NCBI GenBank assembly: GCA_035772405.1
Contig: JAYKKM010000253.1
Span: forward strand, 1,889,501 to 1,953,500
DNA: 64,000 nt
Reading direction: 5' to 3'
Origin: Chrysogorgia sp. JL179-B06
Taxonomy: Eukaryota; Cnidaria; Anthozoa; Scleralcyonacea; Chrysogorgiidae
The translations under genes were made by a program, and so were the position numbers. Below are positions 9,275 to 20,007 of this stretch, one piece after another (the first letter of the stretch is position 1; each line of letters opens with the position of its first letter). The notes under the pieces were generated by a model. It had not been told where the DNA came from and ran no database searches. It saw only the letters and a program-made list of their open reading frames with translations.

Positions 9275-10282
9275 ACCTGTTTCAGGGGAGCGCACTAGAT
9301 AATAGTCGCCAGAACCATGTTGAGCCCGTGAACACCACTAACCCAGCGGTGACATGTTCGTCGTAAAACAGTCGCAAAACGCTCGTAAATCTACAAAAAC
9401 ATTATTTCAAAATATGTAGAAGAGCGTTCATGCAGAAGAATACATGACAAACTCTCAATCCTAGACCACTAGTAAATTTGATCGTTTATCATCGATAGTC
9501 AAAACGGAAATGTAGATCTTTTCCAAAAGGCAAACGACGTTATTCGGGATTTCGAAATATCAATCGCAACAACGTATGTAGCCTGCGAGGTTTCAAAATA
9601 TATTTGTGGACTGACAAAATATATTTGTGGACTTAAAAAATATATTTGCCGACAAACTATTTATGCGCATTGGTCCATATAGTCGTAAAGTCACTTACTA
9701 GTCATAGACGCTTTTAAATAAGTGATAAAACGTGTTGTGCTGCGTAGGCAGTGTAGAAATACAAATCAAATATCTCAGTAAAGGGGTTGGTGTACGGCCG
9801 AAATAGCGTACGTCGTGTAGTGCAATGCGATGTCCCTCTCCTTCCAAATGAGTAGTCCAACGTTTCGAGCGAAGGAACTTCGTCAGAGTGAAACCGTAAA
9901 GTGAAATAATCACTCAGTTATTACTTCACAGTTTACGTTTCACTCTCTGACGAAGGGCTTTCGCTCGAAACGTTAGACAACTTCCACACTATTTCATAGA
10001 CTTGCTCCAAATCTGACTCTTGATTGTTTCGGGTTTGTTTAAAGACGGGTTTGTCTTCTCGAAACAAACCCGTCTTTAAACAAACCCAAAACAATCAAAG
10101 AGGCAGACTTGAAGCAAGTCTAACTATTTCACTATTTCGGCAGTACACTTCACTTTCCGAGTTCTGACCGTTTGGCGAAATGGTTCGTAATATTTACGAC
10201 GAACATGTTACCGCTGGGTTAGTGGTGTTGGCGGGTTCAACATGGTTCTGGCGACTACTATCTAGTGCGCACCTGTTTCAGG
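9275..10282. mobile_element. ~1-kb inverted-repeat element flanked by a 12-bp direct repeat
   Basis: ACCTGTTTCAGG occurs at 9275-9286 and 10271-10282. Inside it, about 100-bp inverted repeats (GCGCACTAGATA... at 9290 and its complement ending 10270) enclose three nested structures. These are a short array of ATATTTGTGGACTGACAAA (about 9595-9655), a hairpin at about 9850-9985 built on AACGTTTCGAGCGAA, and a hairpin at about 10025-10097 built on GGGTTTGTTTAAAGACGGGT. No protein is seen. Twin at 46321-47360. Confidence 0.7.
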
Positions 10283-12227
10283 TTATGATCCATCAGAAAA
10301 TCAGTATTATATGAAGTAAAATCAGTAATATTGTCAGAAATAAAACACTAGACTTGTAACTTGACATGAAATCAGTGAAGACGAATGTCAGATCTGTGTT
10401 CTACGAGAAATAATATATAAACAATCCATTCAATAAATTGTACTGTGTATCTTGGTTTTCCGCTTGTGGTATACAGACACTACCAAATGATTAAACGAAG
10501 CATTAATAGTCATAGCGTTTAATTAACACAATAAACTACGAGTTCTTATCAGAAGTGAAATGCTGCCTCTGGACTGACACAGGAGCAGTGGTACGAGGTT
10601 GGAGCAGTGTTCAGGATCACTGATCAAGCATGCCAGCAGAATGATGCCAGAAATTTCTATAGCATATAGAGAATACAATAAATAGACTATAGAATCTACA
10701 CCACATATCAAGGCGATCATATTACATATAGCCTTGTAATATTAAAATAACATATGGTAATCATATGGCGCGTTTATGTCAAAATTCAATGTTTGAACGC
10801 CATACATCTAATTCGAACAACATTTACTCGAAAGAGCAAGCCATAAATTTTCCATGATCAAGCGACACTTCTGCCATTTGCTGGCGGTCGTGCGGTCATG
10901 TTTCAAATCGAACAAACGAACGGGAATAGGCGTTAACTCGGACTACAGGCTACTTGGGCTTGTGTATGATTGAGTGTATGTAAAAGTACGCAGCACAATT
11001 CGTACGGAATATACCGCAATTTGAAAGGCAACGAATGACGGAATGAGCTATGTTTATATTGAAGTAAAACTGAGCTAATATATTGTAAGCAATGATAGTA
11101 TTAAATTTGGACAATTGGATATCTAAATGTAAACAATGTCGAACTGCGAACTATGTTGAACCGTGTAGCTTTGTTTTGTCGATAGAAACTGATGTCACGC
11201 TTTAACTTGTGCAGCAGCTACAGGCATGTAAACTTTTAAAATTTAAATGGAGCGCTCTGTGGAAACCACGCGCTTGACGAATGACATATCACGAATATCA
11301 AGGCATGTTCGATATTGCGCTTTTTTTTAAAAAAACTAAGTAAGGTAGCACAATAACGTTTACGTATATTGTAGGCAGCCATAAATTATCTTTGTTTTAA
11401 GGTATAAGAGAGCTTGTAGAGTTGATTATTTGTCAAGAAAACGTTCGACGTATTTGGGTTAAATTACGATGCTGTTTTTGAAGATGGCGGCCAAATTATA
11501 TTTTAATTTCGTCGTCAATAAGGACGATACAAATAAGAAACATACAGCGATTGCGTTTGTTATCGAAATATCGGGTAATCGTGATTCTTGTCCACAGGCT
11601 CTCAAATACACTCGAATTTCGGCAGTTCATAAGCAAAGCGAAAACAGACAAAACAGCGGAGTCGATTTTAGTGTCAACTATTCGATAACTGGTTATTCTT
11701 ACCGTGAAAGAAGAGAAGCAATCTTTCTGTAGTTTGGGAAGACAGCGGAAGACAGCGAAATAGAACATGCGCAGTTTTCCCTAGTTTTCCTAGTAAGTGT
11801 CTTCTCAAATCATAAGAAATTAGATTCAAGATAATTTAAGAAAACAATTGTGTGGAAGACCACCTTAATATGTTGTAGTGGCAAAGTTATTAAAAATCCT
11901 CCCGCCTAATGTGAAAGAATCAAAATGGTAAATAATAAATCGTAAGTAAATATTCATCTAACAACATCAACAAACGAAGCCCTCCTCATCAAATAACAAT
12001 CACAAACTCAGTGAATTTAAAATGCACTTCATGCCGGTAAAGATTTCTCATTGCACTGAGCTAAACGAAATGAGCGTGGAGATGGAGATGAAATAAGAAA
12101 TGAACCTTATTCATAAACTATGACAGTATGCAAACAAAAGTACCAACGTACATGCTTGGGAATATATACATAGACCTAAAAACGTTCTCATATTATGGCA
12201 TCTCTCGAAATGGAATCTCAACCAGCC
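10283..12227. other. 1.9-kb stretch with no supported gene
   Basis: Nearly identical to 47361-49297 in block B. It has overlapping open frames on both strands at 11469-11768, the plus one beginning near an ATGGCGGCC-like start. Neither resembles a known family, and overlap on both strands argues against coding. It probably contains the 3' UTR of the gene on its right. Confidence 0.5.
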
Positions 12228-13454
12228 CTAGTTTCTATTTCTATCATTTACGTACAGCTGATGATACGGTCCTGACGCATACCTATAATTCTTATCAAAT
12301 CCATTCCTTCCACAGGTACAAGGATCTCGCAATGCCAAAACTCCCCATTTCTTGGACAGCAACGAAAATACGGTCTGATCGTTTCTGTTACCTTTGAAGT
12401 TGGCCAAATCCGGTAGACCCATGACGTTTTCTAGGTTGGTAGATATTCTTGGATCAGAGGTGTATGCCAAAAATTCCATCACAAACTTTATTGTCGCACA
12501 CGTTTTCATAAACACAAGCATGCTGGTCATTCTTTGTCTTTGTCCTTTCTGGTAGACGCGTGGATCGTCCATTCCCATCAGCACGAATGCGTCCCTTTTT
12601 GAGTGCTCACTTTCTTGATTTGGTATGTGAAATGAAAGAATGTTGTGTGCCATGCATAACTTGAACAATGGTCCAGCGTCCTTGTTAAAGTATAACCCAG
12701 CATCTTGGTAAATAAGCATATCTCCATCGTTCATCTTTGTCAACAAAGTCTTGAGAATGATGTAAGGTTTCCAAAGCCATAACCCGGCCCCTTTTCGTTG
12801 ACGCAGTAATTTGCGGTTTGCGATCTGAAACGGTGCTGATAAAGCCGACAAATCTAAAGCTTCGGCGTAGTCGACTTTGGCAAAGTCTATCGCTTTATTG
12901 ACCGCTCTTTCTTTTGATCCTTTACAACAATTGTGGCCATATGTCACCAAATATTTCCTGGCCTGTATGGTGCTGCTTGTCACGTTGTAATGCTCAAATT
13001 TCCTTCGAGTTTCGCTCGAATCTCCTTGCTCCCAAGGATAATTCCAAAGAAGTTTCGTCTTGGCGAGAACATCCAAATTGATCCTCTCGTGAAACTTCCA
13101 TCTTGTGTGGTTGGTTTCAAACGGCAGTTTTATCTTCTCGCCGTTTAACATCTCGCGAGCAATTTTGTACAACTGCGGACATTTTTTCTCGTCCTTGGTT
13201 CTGTCGACGTGAAGTCGCGAACTCGAGAAATGCTCGGCTCTTCTTGAGAATTTCCAATTTTCCTTTGACGTCTCGCCGTTGCTGGGAAAGCTTTCGGAAA
13301 GTCTAAGACAATCGATATTTTCTTGTGCTGATATGTCAACGGCTGGCGAGTCATCGTCCAACGGCTCGCGACGTGCTGTGTGGAAAAAAGCGAACTTGAG
13401 GTTGGCCACGATAAGAATCGAGAGCAGCAAAATCATCTTCTTCCTCACCGTCAT
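12228..13454 (-). CDS. Putative type II Golgi glycosyltransferase-like protein, copy A
   Basis: Single uninterrupted frame of 408 codons. A hydrophobic N-terminal anchor (residues 7-24) follows a short basic cytoplasmic end (TVRKK), the topology of Golgi glycosyltransferases. A low-complexity polar stem follows (about 30-110). A globular domain from about 165 contains KGAGLWLWKPY (221-231), GDMLIYQDAG (244-253) and GNRNDQTVFSLL (355-366). This pattern resembles nucleotide-sugar transferase-like proteins, with YQDAG as a candidate metal/donor site. Possible N-glycosylation sites are NHT (115) and NVT (157). Substrate is unknown. The start is the first ATG and directly precedes the anchor. It is intronless in view. 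Compared with copy B I count four differences, one of them amino-acid changing (F315 here, I in B). Confidence 0.72.
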   Translation of the reverse strand: MTVRKKMILLLSILIVANLKFAFFHTARREPLDDDSPAVDISAQENIDCLRLSESFPSNGETSKENWKFSRRAEHFSSSRLHVDRTKDEKKCPQLYKIAREMLNGEKIKLPFETNHTRWKFHERINLDVLAKTKLLWNYPWEQGDSSETRRKFEHYNVTSSTIQARKYLVTYGHNCCKGSKERAVNKAIDFAKVDYAEALDLSALSAPFQIANRKLLRQRKGAGLWLWKPYIILKTLLTKMNDGDMLIYQDAGLYFNKDAGPLFKLCMAHNILSFHIPNQESEHSKRDAFVLMGMDDPRVYQKGQRQRMTSMLVFMKTCATIKFVMEFLAYTSDPRISTNLENVMGLPDLANFKGNRNDQTVFSLLSKKWGVLALRDPCTCGRNGFDKNYRYASGPYHQLYVNDRNRN

Positions 13455-13545
13455 CCTTTCGCTTTGCTTTCACGCCCACTAATAATAATTTTTTTACAAA
13501 GTAACATCAACTATTGTTTTGACAAAACAGACTTAGCATAATCTT

Positions 13546-13945
13546 GAGACTTGCATTAATAATAATAATAATAATAATTTATTTCTTCAGTGCGCATTTA
13601 CAAAAATTTCGCGATGCTCATTGCAATAAAATATTAAAAAGTATACTAAAAAATTATCAAACTCTAGAATCTAGCAATAAGTTTGGATAAAAAGGAATGT
13701 CTTAAGTTTAACTTTAAAAATGTCAACAGATGTCTCTAATCTTAATTCATTTGGTAGGCTGTTCCAAACTGCCGACCTGCCTTCCTAAATGATCGATCTC
13801 CGTACGTTTTCGTCTTTGTCCTGGGTTCTTGAAGCAAGTTCCTCGAGGATGATCTTAAGCACTGCGAAGTTTGATAAGGTAGCAAAAGGTTACAATTCTA
13901 GCTGCAGTGTTCTGCACATGTTGGAGTTTCTTGATCTCACATTGG
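13546..13945 (-). pseudogene. 3' end of a second non-LTR retrotransposon, minus strand
   Basis: Read on the minus strand, a TYGDRSFRKAG-type motif is followed after a frameshift by VWNSLPNELR and VDIFKVKLKTFLF, a pattern typical of the last residues of CR1/L2-type reverse transcriptase proteins. The 3' end is an AAT/ATT repeat (13558-13579). It lies about 100 bp upstream of the glycosyltransferase-like gene's start, so it may sit in that gene's promoter. Twin at 50615-51020, with a longer trinucleotide tail. Confidence 0.65.
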
Positions 13946-13989
13946 ACACATCAATTTGACTGCGCCGTTTCGGCCAAAAGGTGGACAAA

Positions 13990-14240
13990 AGGTCGAGACA
14001 TCAATTTCTATAGTCGAGAATTATATTTCAGTGGTCGAGAATATTATATCTATAGGTGAGAATGCTATTCTCATAGTCGAGAATGTTATACCTATGGTCG
14101 AGAAATTCATGTCTATATTCGAGAATTTTATGTCTATAGTCGAGAAATGTATATCTATAGTCAAGAATATTTTTATGTTTGTAGTTGAGAATATCATTTT
14201 GGTAGTCAAGAATATTTTATGTTGATGCATGTCGAGAATT
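13990..14240. repeat. 24-bp minisatellite
   Basis: About ten degenerate units based on TATAGTCGAGAATNTTATNTC. The period is a multiple of three, so both strands give long open frames with an eight-residue repeat (plus strand: S-I-V-E-N-x-I-x). I treat this as a repeat by-product, not a gene. Twin at 51064-51316. Confidence 0.75.
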
Positions 14241-15132
14241 GTAGTTCCATACTTGAGAATAATCACGTTGAGCGTTACGGGGAGGGCATTTACTTTTTTC
14301 GAAAGGGGAGTGACTCCAAACAACAACGATCTACAATTTACTAAGTATAGGAGTGGGCAGGACGTGATGTTCCATATTTCTTCCCATCGCGCTTTAGTTT
14401 CAACATAGTTAGCCCAGACTAAAACAATAAGTAGTTTGTAATTCGCTAGCTCGCATTCTCACTGAATAGTAAAACATAAAATTGTTAAACAATAACTGAA
14501 AAATCTGTTCTTCATGACGACTATAGCTGATTTTCATTTTGTCGTTGTACATATATATAAAGGACGGGTAAGTTTCCATTTTGGCTAACTTGTATTTTAT
14601 ACATCTGTATAGCGTCTTAAGAGTTTACGAACGAAACTGCATTCCTCAGATTGGGGTCTGAGAGATCGGAAATAATTTAACAAGATACAAGATCGCTATC
14701 GATGATAATTTCGCAGGAATGTTTAGTCTGATTCGGCTTCTATGCACGAATTACTAAGGTAAGAAATAATGACTGACGACAAGTCTGAAAAAGGTAGAAG
14801 GCTATTATTACAGGGTCTATTTGCTGCCTCCCCTCTGTTCACAAATCCGGGGGGAAACGGGGGAGGGAGATGCAGGTGCGCTCATGAAGTGGTCTTTGGT
14901 TGAGGATTTGGTGGATATAATTATAATATACCATGAGTAATCAAAGATTATGTAAGTGTGTTCCACGCTTGTGGACCAGTAAATGGAGAATGAGGATTGG
15001 TTTACAACCATAAAATTATTCTGTAAGGGTAAGGTTTCCCGTTCATTAAACCGGCGAAGAACATATTCTCAAACAACAAAATGATTGTAAACAACGCATT
15101 CAATTCCTTTATAATTCCCTTTGGTCTTATAG
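14241..15132. other. Gene-free; likely ferrochelatase intron
   Basis: Ends in a pyrimidine-containing acceptor (TTTGGTCTTATAG) at 15132. A small open frame at 14817-15011 is not convincing. Confidence 0.5.
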
Positions 15133-15298
15133 GTTGGTCCTCTACCTTGGTTAGGTCCTCAAACTGAAGAGGACATCGAAGGTCTGGACAAGAATGGTCA
15201 GAAACACTTAACTACTTGTCCATATTGCCTTCACTTCTGACAACATTGAAACACTTTATGAACGCGATATCGAATACATGGAACACACTGCACAAAAG
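15133..15298 (+). pseudogene. FECH: Ferrochelatase exon (VGP...DIEY part), frameshifted, copy A
   Basis: The exon is bounded by an AG acceptor (15131-15132) and a GT donor (15299). It encodes VGPLPWLGPQTEEDIEGLDK, then NGQKHL, then, after a one-base frame change near 15209, [18 protein letters not shown]. This is the C-terminal third of ferrochelatase, the mitochondrial enzyme that inserts iron into protoporphyrin IX as the last step of heme synthesis. One extra A in CTTAACTACTTG breaks the frame and would give a stop at 15238-15240. Two positions depart from the family and from copy B: P to H before IAFTS, and H to N in the conserved SDHIETL. It would normally follow the exon found here at 21389. 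Confidence 0.85.
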
Positions 15299-15765
15299 GT
15301 ATTTTATTCTTTTATTTAAAAGTATTTATACACATTGAGTAGCTTTAAAAGCTTGGACAGCATTCAAAAATAGGTACTGGAGTCTGGACGGGTACATATG
15401 TCTTCTGACATTTGAGTTACAGAGAAATGTGAGATAAGTAAGTTCATTGGCTTGTGTCCATTCTTTGTGAGTATGTCCGAGGCTATAAGAACAGGTGTTG
15501 AACTAGAAGATAGTTTCGCGCTAAGTTGTCACGATATGCTACGGAATGGGGGCAAACATTTTAAACATATTTGGAAATTATAAGTTTATTTAAATCATAT
15601 AGGTTGTAGGCTAGCAATGTCTGAAATCGTATTTCTTTTACTGTTATATCTACGAAAGTTTAGCGAAGGTGTAGATCATGTTTAAGTTAATTGAGACGCG
15701 TTTGTGTAAACATTAATACCCGTTCTCGGGCGATTTTGAAATTCCTGGCAGTATCATTATTAAAT
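15299..15765. other. No further exon recognised
   Basis: Intron-like sequence after the ferrochelatase exon. I looked for the terminal ferrochelatase exon and did not find it. Confidence 0.4.
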
Positions 15766-16080
15766 TTAAACCACATGAGCCGACCACTGAAACACAAAAT
15801 ATAGCGCCTGGCCAAAAATGTCGGTCATTGCAAACACACTGACCGCACTGTCCTCGTTCAAATTCGTATAGTACGTGAACTTTACACACAAGAACCTAAC
15901 CAAAATATTGGTCAGTGTAAACACAATGGCTCTGATAAACAACAAAAGTAGTTCAATACCTATCGTGGACCAAATAAGCGAAGGAAGGAGTCTACTCGGA
16001 GAAGCAACAAACGATATCGGCGAACTTTCGCTGTCTTCCGGAAAGTGTTCGGTTGTGACGTAAGTGCCACAACCAAACAA
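15766..16080 (-). CDS. Hypothetical membrane-protein-like frame
   Basis: A 104-codon minus-strand frame with two hydrophobic stretches (LLLLFIRAIVFTLTNILV and a C-terminal FGQALYFVFQW). I recognise no family. Copy B (52841-53152) has lost exactly one codon in frame and changes one residue (E to K), which is weak support for coding. A plus-strand frame overlaps it, so it may be chance. Confidence 0.2.
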   Translation of the reverse strand: MFGCGTYVTTEHFPEDSESSPISFVASPSRLLPSLIWSTIGIELLLLFIRAIVFTLTNILVRFLCVKFTYYTNLNEDSAVSVFAMTDIFGQALYFVFQWSAHVV

Positions 16081-16453
16081 TTTCGAGAACTAAATGTTTG
16101 CTGACTACGTCAGCGGACACAAAAACGAATTACACCCATAAACGATACATAACAGACGAGTTTAATTACCATTAACTACACACAATTACTCTCAAACTCT
16201 CCAAATATTTGGATCAAGCAATACAAACATGGTCAAAACCGTCTCTTATGTCTTTCTGTTATAAACAAATGAACTGAAGTATAACAATATATTGAGAATT
16301 ATAACGAACAATTTCGTTACCAGTTGCAAACCTTACTTCATGCTGTATTGTATGCCGTATACTGCTAATATATTTATGGAATTGAAAATATCAGACGGTC
16401 TTCAATCCTCAACGATAATCCAATCTTTTTTCAGGACTTAAAACATGATTTAT
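16081..16453. other. No feature seen
   Basis: Shared with 53153-53525; no gene, repeat or RNA recognised. Confidence 0.4.
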
Positions 16454-16475
16454 CAAGCACGTGTACTGTGAGGGT

Positions 16476-16549
16476 GGGGAGAGTGGTGGTGGTGGTGGTG
16501 GTGATGGTGGTGGTGGTGGTGGTGGTGGTGGTGGTGGTGATGATGGTGA

Positions 16550-16583
<34 letters not shown>

Positions 16584-16835
16584 GGTGTTGGTGGTGGTGA
16601 TGATGATGGTGGTGATGGTGGTGGTGGTGGTGGTGATGATGATGATGGTGGTGGTGGTGATGATGGTGGTGGTGATGATGATGGTGATGATGATTATGGT
16701 GGTCGTAATGGTGACAATGATGGTGGTCGTAATGATGATGATGGTGGTGGTGGTTGTAATGGTGATGATGATGGTGGTCGTCGTAATGGTGATGATGTTG
16801 CTGTTCATCATCATGATGGTGATTCTATTATTTAA
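16476..16835. repeat. GGT/GAT trinucleotide microsatellite, copy A
   Basis: About 360 bp of GGT and GAT codon-sized units with rare CGT, AAT and GTT. All the long open frames over it (poly-Gly/Asp, poly-Val/Met, poly-Thr/Ile) are by-products. The block B allele is more than twice as long (53548-54300). Confidence 0.95.
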
Positions 16836-16889
16836 TTCTAGGCGATGACCGACGTTGTCAAAACTCATTTAGAATCCAATTAGACTGTC

Positions 16890-17280
16890 TGTTCAAGACA
16901 GCTGCCATTACGCTTCCCGATGTGTATGAACGTGACTTTTAAAGAAACAAAATTGTTTTTTTCTAAAACAGAATATCCAATGACCTGCAGAAGAAGCCGC
17001 AAGAATGGAAAGCCATGCGAATAAAACGAAAAGTACGGAACATAAACAGAATGTTAAAGGTGCTGTTGTCCAAGGCAATTTCTCTTGCAACTTACAACTC
17101 AAAGGCGGTCGTGTAACTCTTCTAGTTTGCGATTACCATTTTGTTAGGTCAGAAATCCAGAAAGGATTCCTACATTTATTGTATTATATTGCATCTAAAG
17201 ATAACTTAGCTGATATATTTACTAAGCCAATTCCTGGACCAAGGGTGAAGACATTTGTACCCATTATTCTAGGAATGTAA
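16890..17280 (+). pseudogene. Ty1/copia RNase H C-terminal fragment
   Basis: The plus frame from about 17131 reads CDYHFVRSEIQKGFLHLLY, then ASKDNLADIFTKPIPGPRVK and a terminal LGM before the stop at 17278. This is the standard end of a copia pol polyprotein (RNase H, ADIFTK motif). The N-terminal part of the domain is gone. Copy B (54568-54750) lacks one codon, and the two copies also differ by insertion of AAAGCC upstream. Confidence 0.75.
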
Positions 17281-17284
17281 GGTT

Positions 17285-17510
17285 AAGCTTATTGTTATAT
17301 ATATTTACAGTTAAACGAGTTAATCGTTATATGTTTTATAATAAAATGATAAACATATTAGTGTTAACATAATCTATTAATATACAGGTATATTATGTTT
17401 GTAAAATACATCACGCGTGATCATTGTCTCATTGACACGATGTTGCTGTTCGTCTTCTATGTTCAATAAAGTATTAAAGAAATCTATCCTTGTTTATTTA
17501 TAACCATCGT
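17285..17510 (+). mobile_element. Probable copia 3' LTR remnant
   Basis: Directly downstream of the copia pol stop. A TGTTATATAT or TGTTAACATA start (17290 or 17362) is followed by a polyadenylation-like TTCAATAAAG near 17463. The ends are not fixed because no second LTR is in view. Confidence 0.35.
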
Positions 17511-17869
17511 CATGACCAACCTCCTAACATATCGTTTATACATTGTTTTCCCTCACCTTTCGACGAAAAAAGACACTCCCTTATTTTATTTTTATTGAAA
17601 CCTGTGAGCATCCCACGATTCATTGTGGCTATTACCCGAAAGCGCATTGCGGGTTTAGATTGAACAAATCGAGATTTTTCTGGTATAACCAATAATGTAT
17701 CTGTATATCATATTACCAAATCTATTATACGCGGGGACTACTATAATGCCTCCTCGGGTTTTGGCCCTCTGGGGCTAATGAACAGTCGCTTACAATTACC
17801 TCACTGGTACATTCGCTTCAATTTCATTCCAGTTATAAGTATTTATTTACCTTGTTTTAGATTAAAGCA
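17511..17869. other. No feature seen
   Basis: Contains a minus-strand open frame of 60 codons with no recognisable similarity. Confidence 0.4.
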
Positions 17870-17979
17870 AAGCAATATTGATGTTCCACCGTATTTTATT
17901 GCTTGGTATTTATCAATAAAGATACGTAGCTCTCTTTTATTTTCATGCAAATCAACTCAGATATTTTCCCGCCAAAACT
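17870..17979. repeat. Direct repeat, copy 1 of 2 (110 bp)
   Basis: Runs from AAGCAATATTGATGTTCCAC to TTTTCCCGCCAAAAC and repeats at 20008-20117 with few changes, 2.1 kb away in the same orientation. A non-LTR fragment lies between the two copies. Confidence 0.75.
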
Positions 17980-18735
17980 TACCGATCCGGAAAAGTCATT
18001 TACATATCAAAGAAATGTGAATATCTCCTGAACGAAGTGAGATGTGAAAGAGTTGTAAACACAAGTCTTTAGAATTTCTATCTTTCAAATGAAATAGTTT
18101 ATTTCTCTTACAGTATCATGCCCTAGGGTTAGTTAAGTAAAATAGTTTATTTCGAACTGAATTTTTCACACCGCATAAGCACGTTAAGCTTGACGAGGTT
18201 TTCAACAAAAGACCTTTTGTTTTCCAACTTAATATGTAGCTGACTGCTGATTTGAAATTCAAATGATTCACTAGCTATCTGAACTCGTGTAAAATTTAGT
18301 TGTTGTAAAATTTAGTTCCGCGTGAAGGCTACAAGCTACTGAAACGAAGGTTCGTACATCTTACGTTGGGAATTGGAATGGTTGCTTTTTGAATGGACAA
18401 ACTTCATACAGGTTAACAGACGAGGAAACTATATACTAAATGATTAAACAGAAGACAAAGAGGTAAAGTTGGTAGGTTAGAAGTCGTTTATTATAACGTT
18501 TTAAAACTGTCACTTTAAAGACATCGTTGTGTTATCATAGCTTTTACTTTTGGCGACGATATTTCGTACAAAGATAATATTAGCTTTGTCTTATCGTAAC
18601 GTTATTTTGATGTGAACTGTATATTTGTGACAGAATATTTTATAACGAAGGGACGGGTTATAGGATCACTTTAGACTTCTAGGTCATTAGAAATTCAACG
18701 ATGTCTATTGTTAATATACACACTGCTGTAGTGAA
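17980..18735. other. No gene recognised
   Basis: Contains two copies of TTGTAAAATTTAGTT around 18290-18320. No coding signal. Confidence 0.4.
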
Positions 18736-19800
18736 TGTGGGAGAGCTTGCAGTAGACAGACGATACATGCACTTGCCTTTGAGGACTTCCCTTTAATGTA
18801 ACAAAATGCGATTCTCTTCGCATATCTAGGAAACGAAGTAGTCCTGTACCTCCTCTTGTAGATAACCCCAATACGTTGGGTGGCCATTCTCTCACTGTGG
18901 TGCCTTCCCAAAAAGACCTCGGAGTTATGGTCACTAACGCTTACGTGGAGTTGTCATGATGTCACCCTGGTTGTGGCCAAGGCCAATCGGATGCTTGGAT
19001 TTTTGTGGCGTCATTACAGCGCACATATCAGGCAAGATCGAAAGAGACTTCTTTATCTATCCTTAGTACCATCCCACTTTGGGTATGCCAGTGAGGTCTG
19101 GGCTACTCAATCTTGTATATCTGATCTTAAGTTACTAGAGGGAGTTCAGCGTTGTGCTACTCGTTTTATGAACTGTAGCCCTAATCCAGACGAAAGGCCT
19201 GGCTATAAATCGCTCTTGATAGCCTTAAATTTACTCCCAATCTCGTATTGGTTGGAGAGTGACCTGTGTTTTTTGTTTAAATGTATGAGTGGCATTTATA
19301 AACTTCAATTAGGTCACTTCATTTATTTTGCAAGTGGTCGTACTAGAAGTTCTGCTTCGTTAAATCTTCGACTTCAATATTTCCGTACCTCTCTCTTTAC
19401 AGATTCTTTCTTTAATCGTATTGTTTCAATTTGGAATAATTTACCATCTCCCTCTTTCCAATCATTTAAAGTGAATCTGTATAAATTTTACTTGAATAAA
19501 TTGGATATTTACTTCGAATCTGAGAGAGTCCGAACATGGAAGTCAATATGTTCAAAGTGCAGATCAATAGATCCCATGTGCTGTTGTTAACTGTATTTTA
19601 AATATTAAATTGTTTCTATATTCATAGTCTATATATATGTAGTCTGCCAGTTTGGGGACCTTGAGTCTGTTCGCTTGCCCCTCATCTAGCTTATCGTGTT
19701 AAATAGTCATATTGTTGTCATTTTTATGTTGTTTAGTATTATGTAATATGTAAACGAGTGAGCTTGGTGGTAGTTTCTAAATAAATAAACATATAATAAA
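18736..19800 (+). pseudogene. Third non-LTR retrotransposon 3' end (RT C-terminus)
   Basis: In one frame KCDSLRISRKRSSP and QKDLGVMVTNAYVEL (about 18805-18950) are followed, after a frame change near 18955, by VAKANRMLGFLWRHYSAHI, LLYLSLVPSHFGYASEVW, GVQRCATRFM and FNRIVSIWNNLPS, ending at 19588. This succession (KDLGV, KANRMLGF, L-P-x-L-Y/F-Y-S/A-x-x-W, RxATR, WNxLP) is characteristic of the C-terminal region of CR1/RTE-type reverse transcriptases. The 3' end has AATAAATAAACATATAATAAA near 19780. Copy B (56200-57260) has the same break. Confidence 0.75.
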
Positions 19801-20007
19801 ATATATAGACGAAGAGTCGAAGCAGCGTGGTTTATGTAATTAAACTGAAGCCAAATACTTTGCTGAACAGATCGAGAAAATGTAAGGTATTTCTTTTATC
19901 AAACGCTGCCTTTTACCTTATCTCTTCGCTAGTATGTTTCGCTTCATGATTTTCACACCAATTTAAGAATTTATTTCCCATGTTTTTAAATGAATAACTT
20001 TAAAGAA

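Noticed and set aside
11469..11768. Overlapping open frames on both strands, identical in block B
   Set aside because: Identity reflects the recent duplication; no family, no splice context, and both strands are open.
12933..13482. Plus-strand frames over the glycosyltransferase-like gene (also 50003-50552)
   Set aside because: Shadows of the minus-strand gene, which has a signal anchor, family-like motifs and mostly silent differences between copies.
13956..14326. Coiled-coil-like repeat proteins on both strands
   Set aside because: By-product of the 24-bp minisatellite.
16431..16868. Long poly-Thr/Ile, poly-Val/Met and Gly/Asp proteins over the microsatellite (also 53503-54340)
   Set aside because: All frames are open only because the DNA is a GGT/GAT repeat without stops; length differs freely between blocks.
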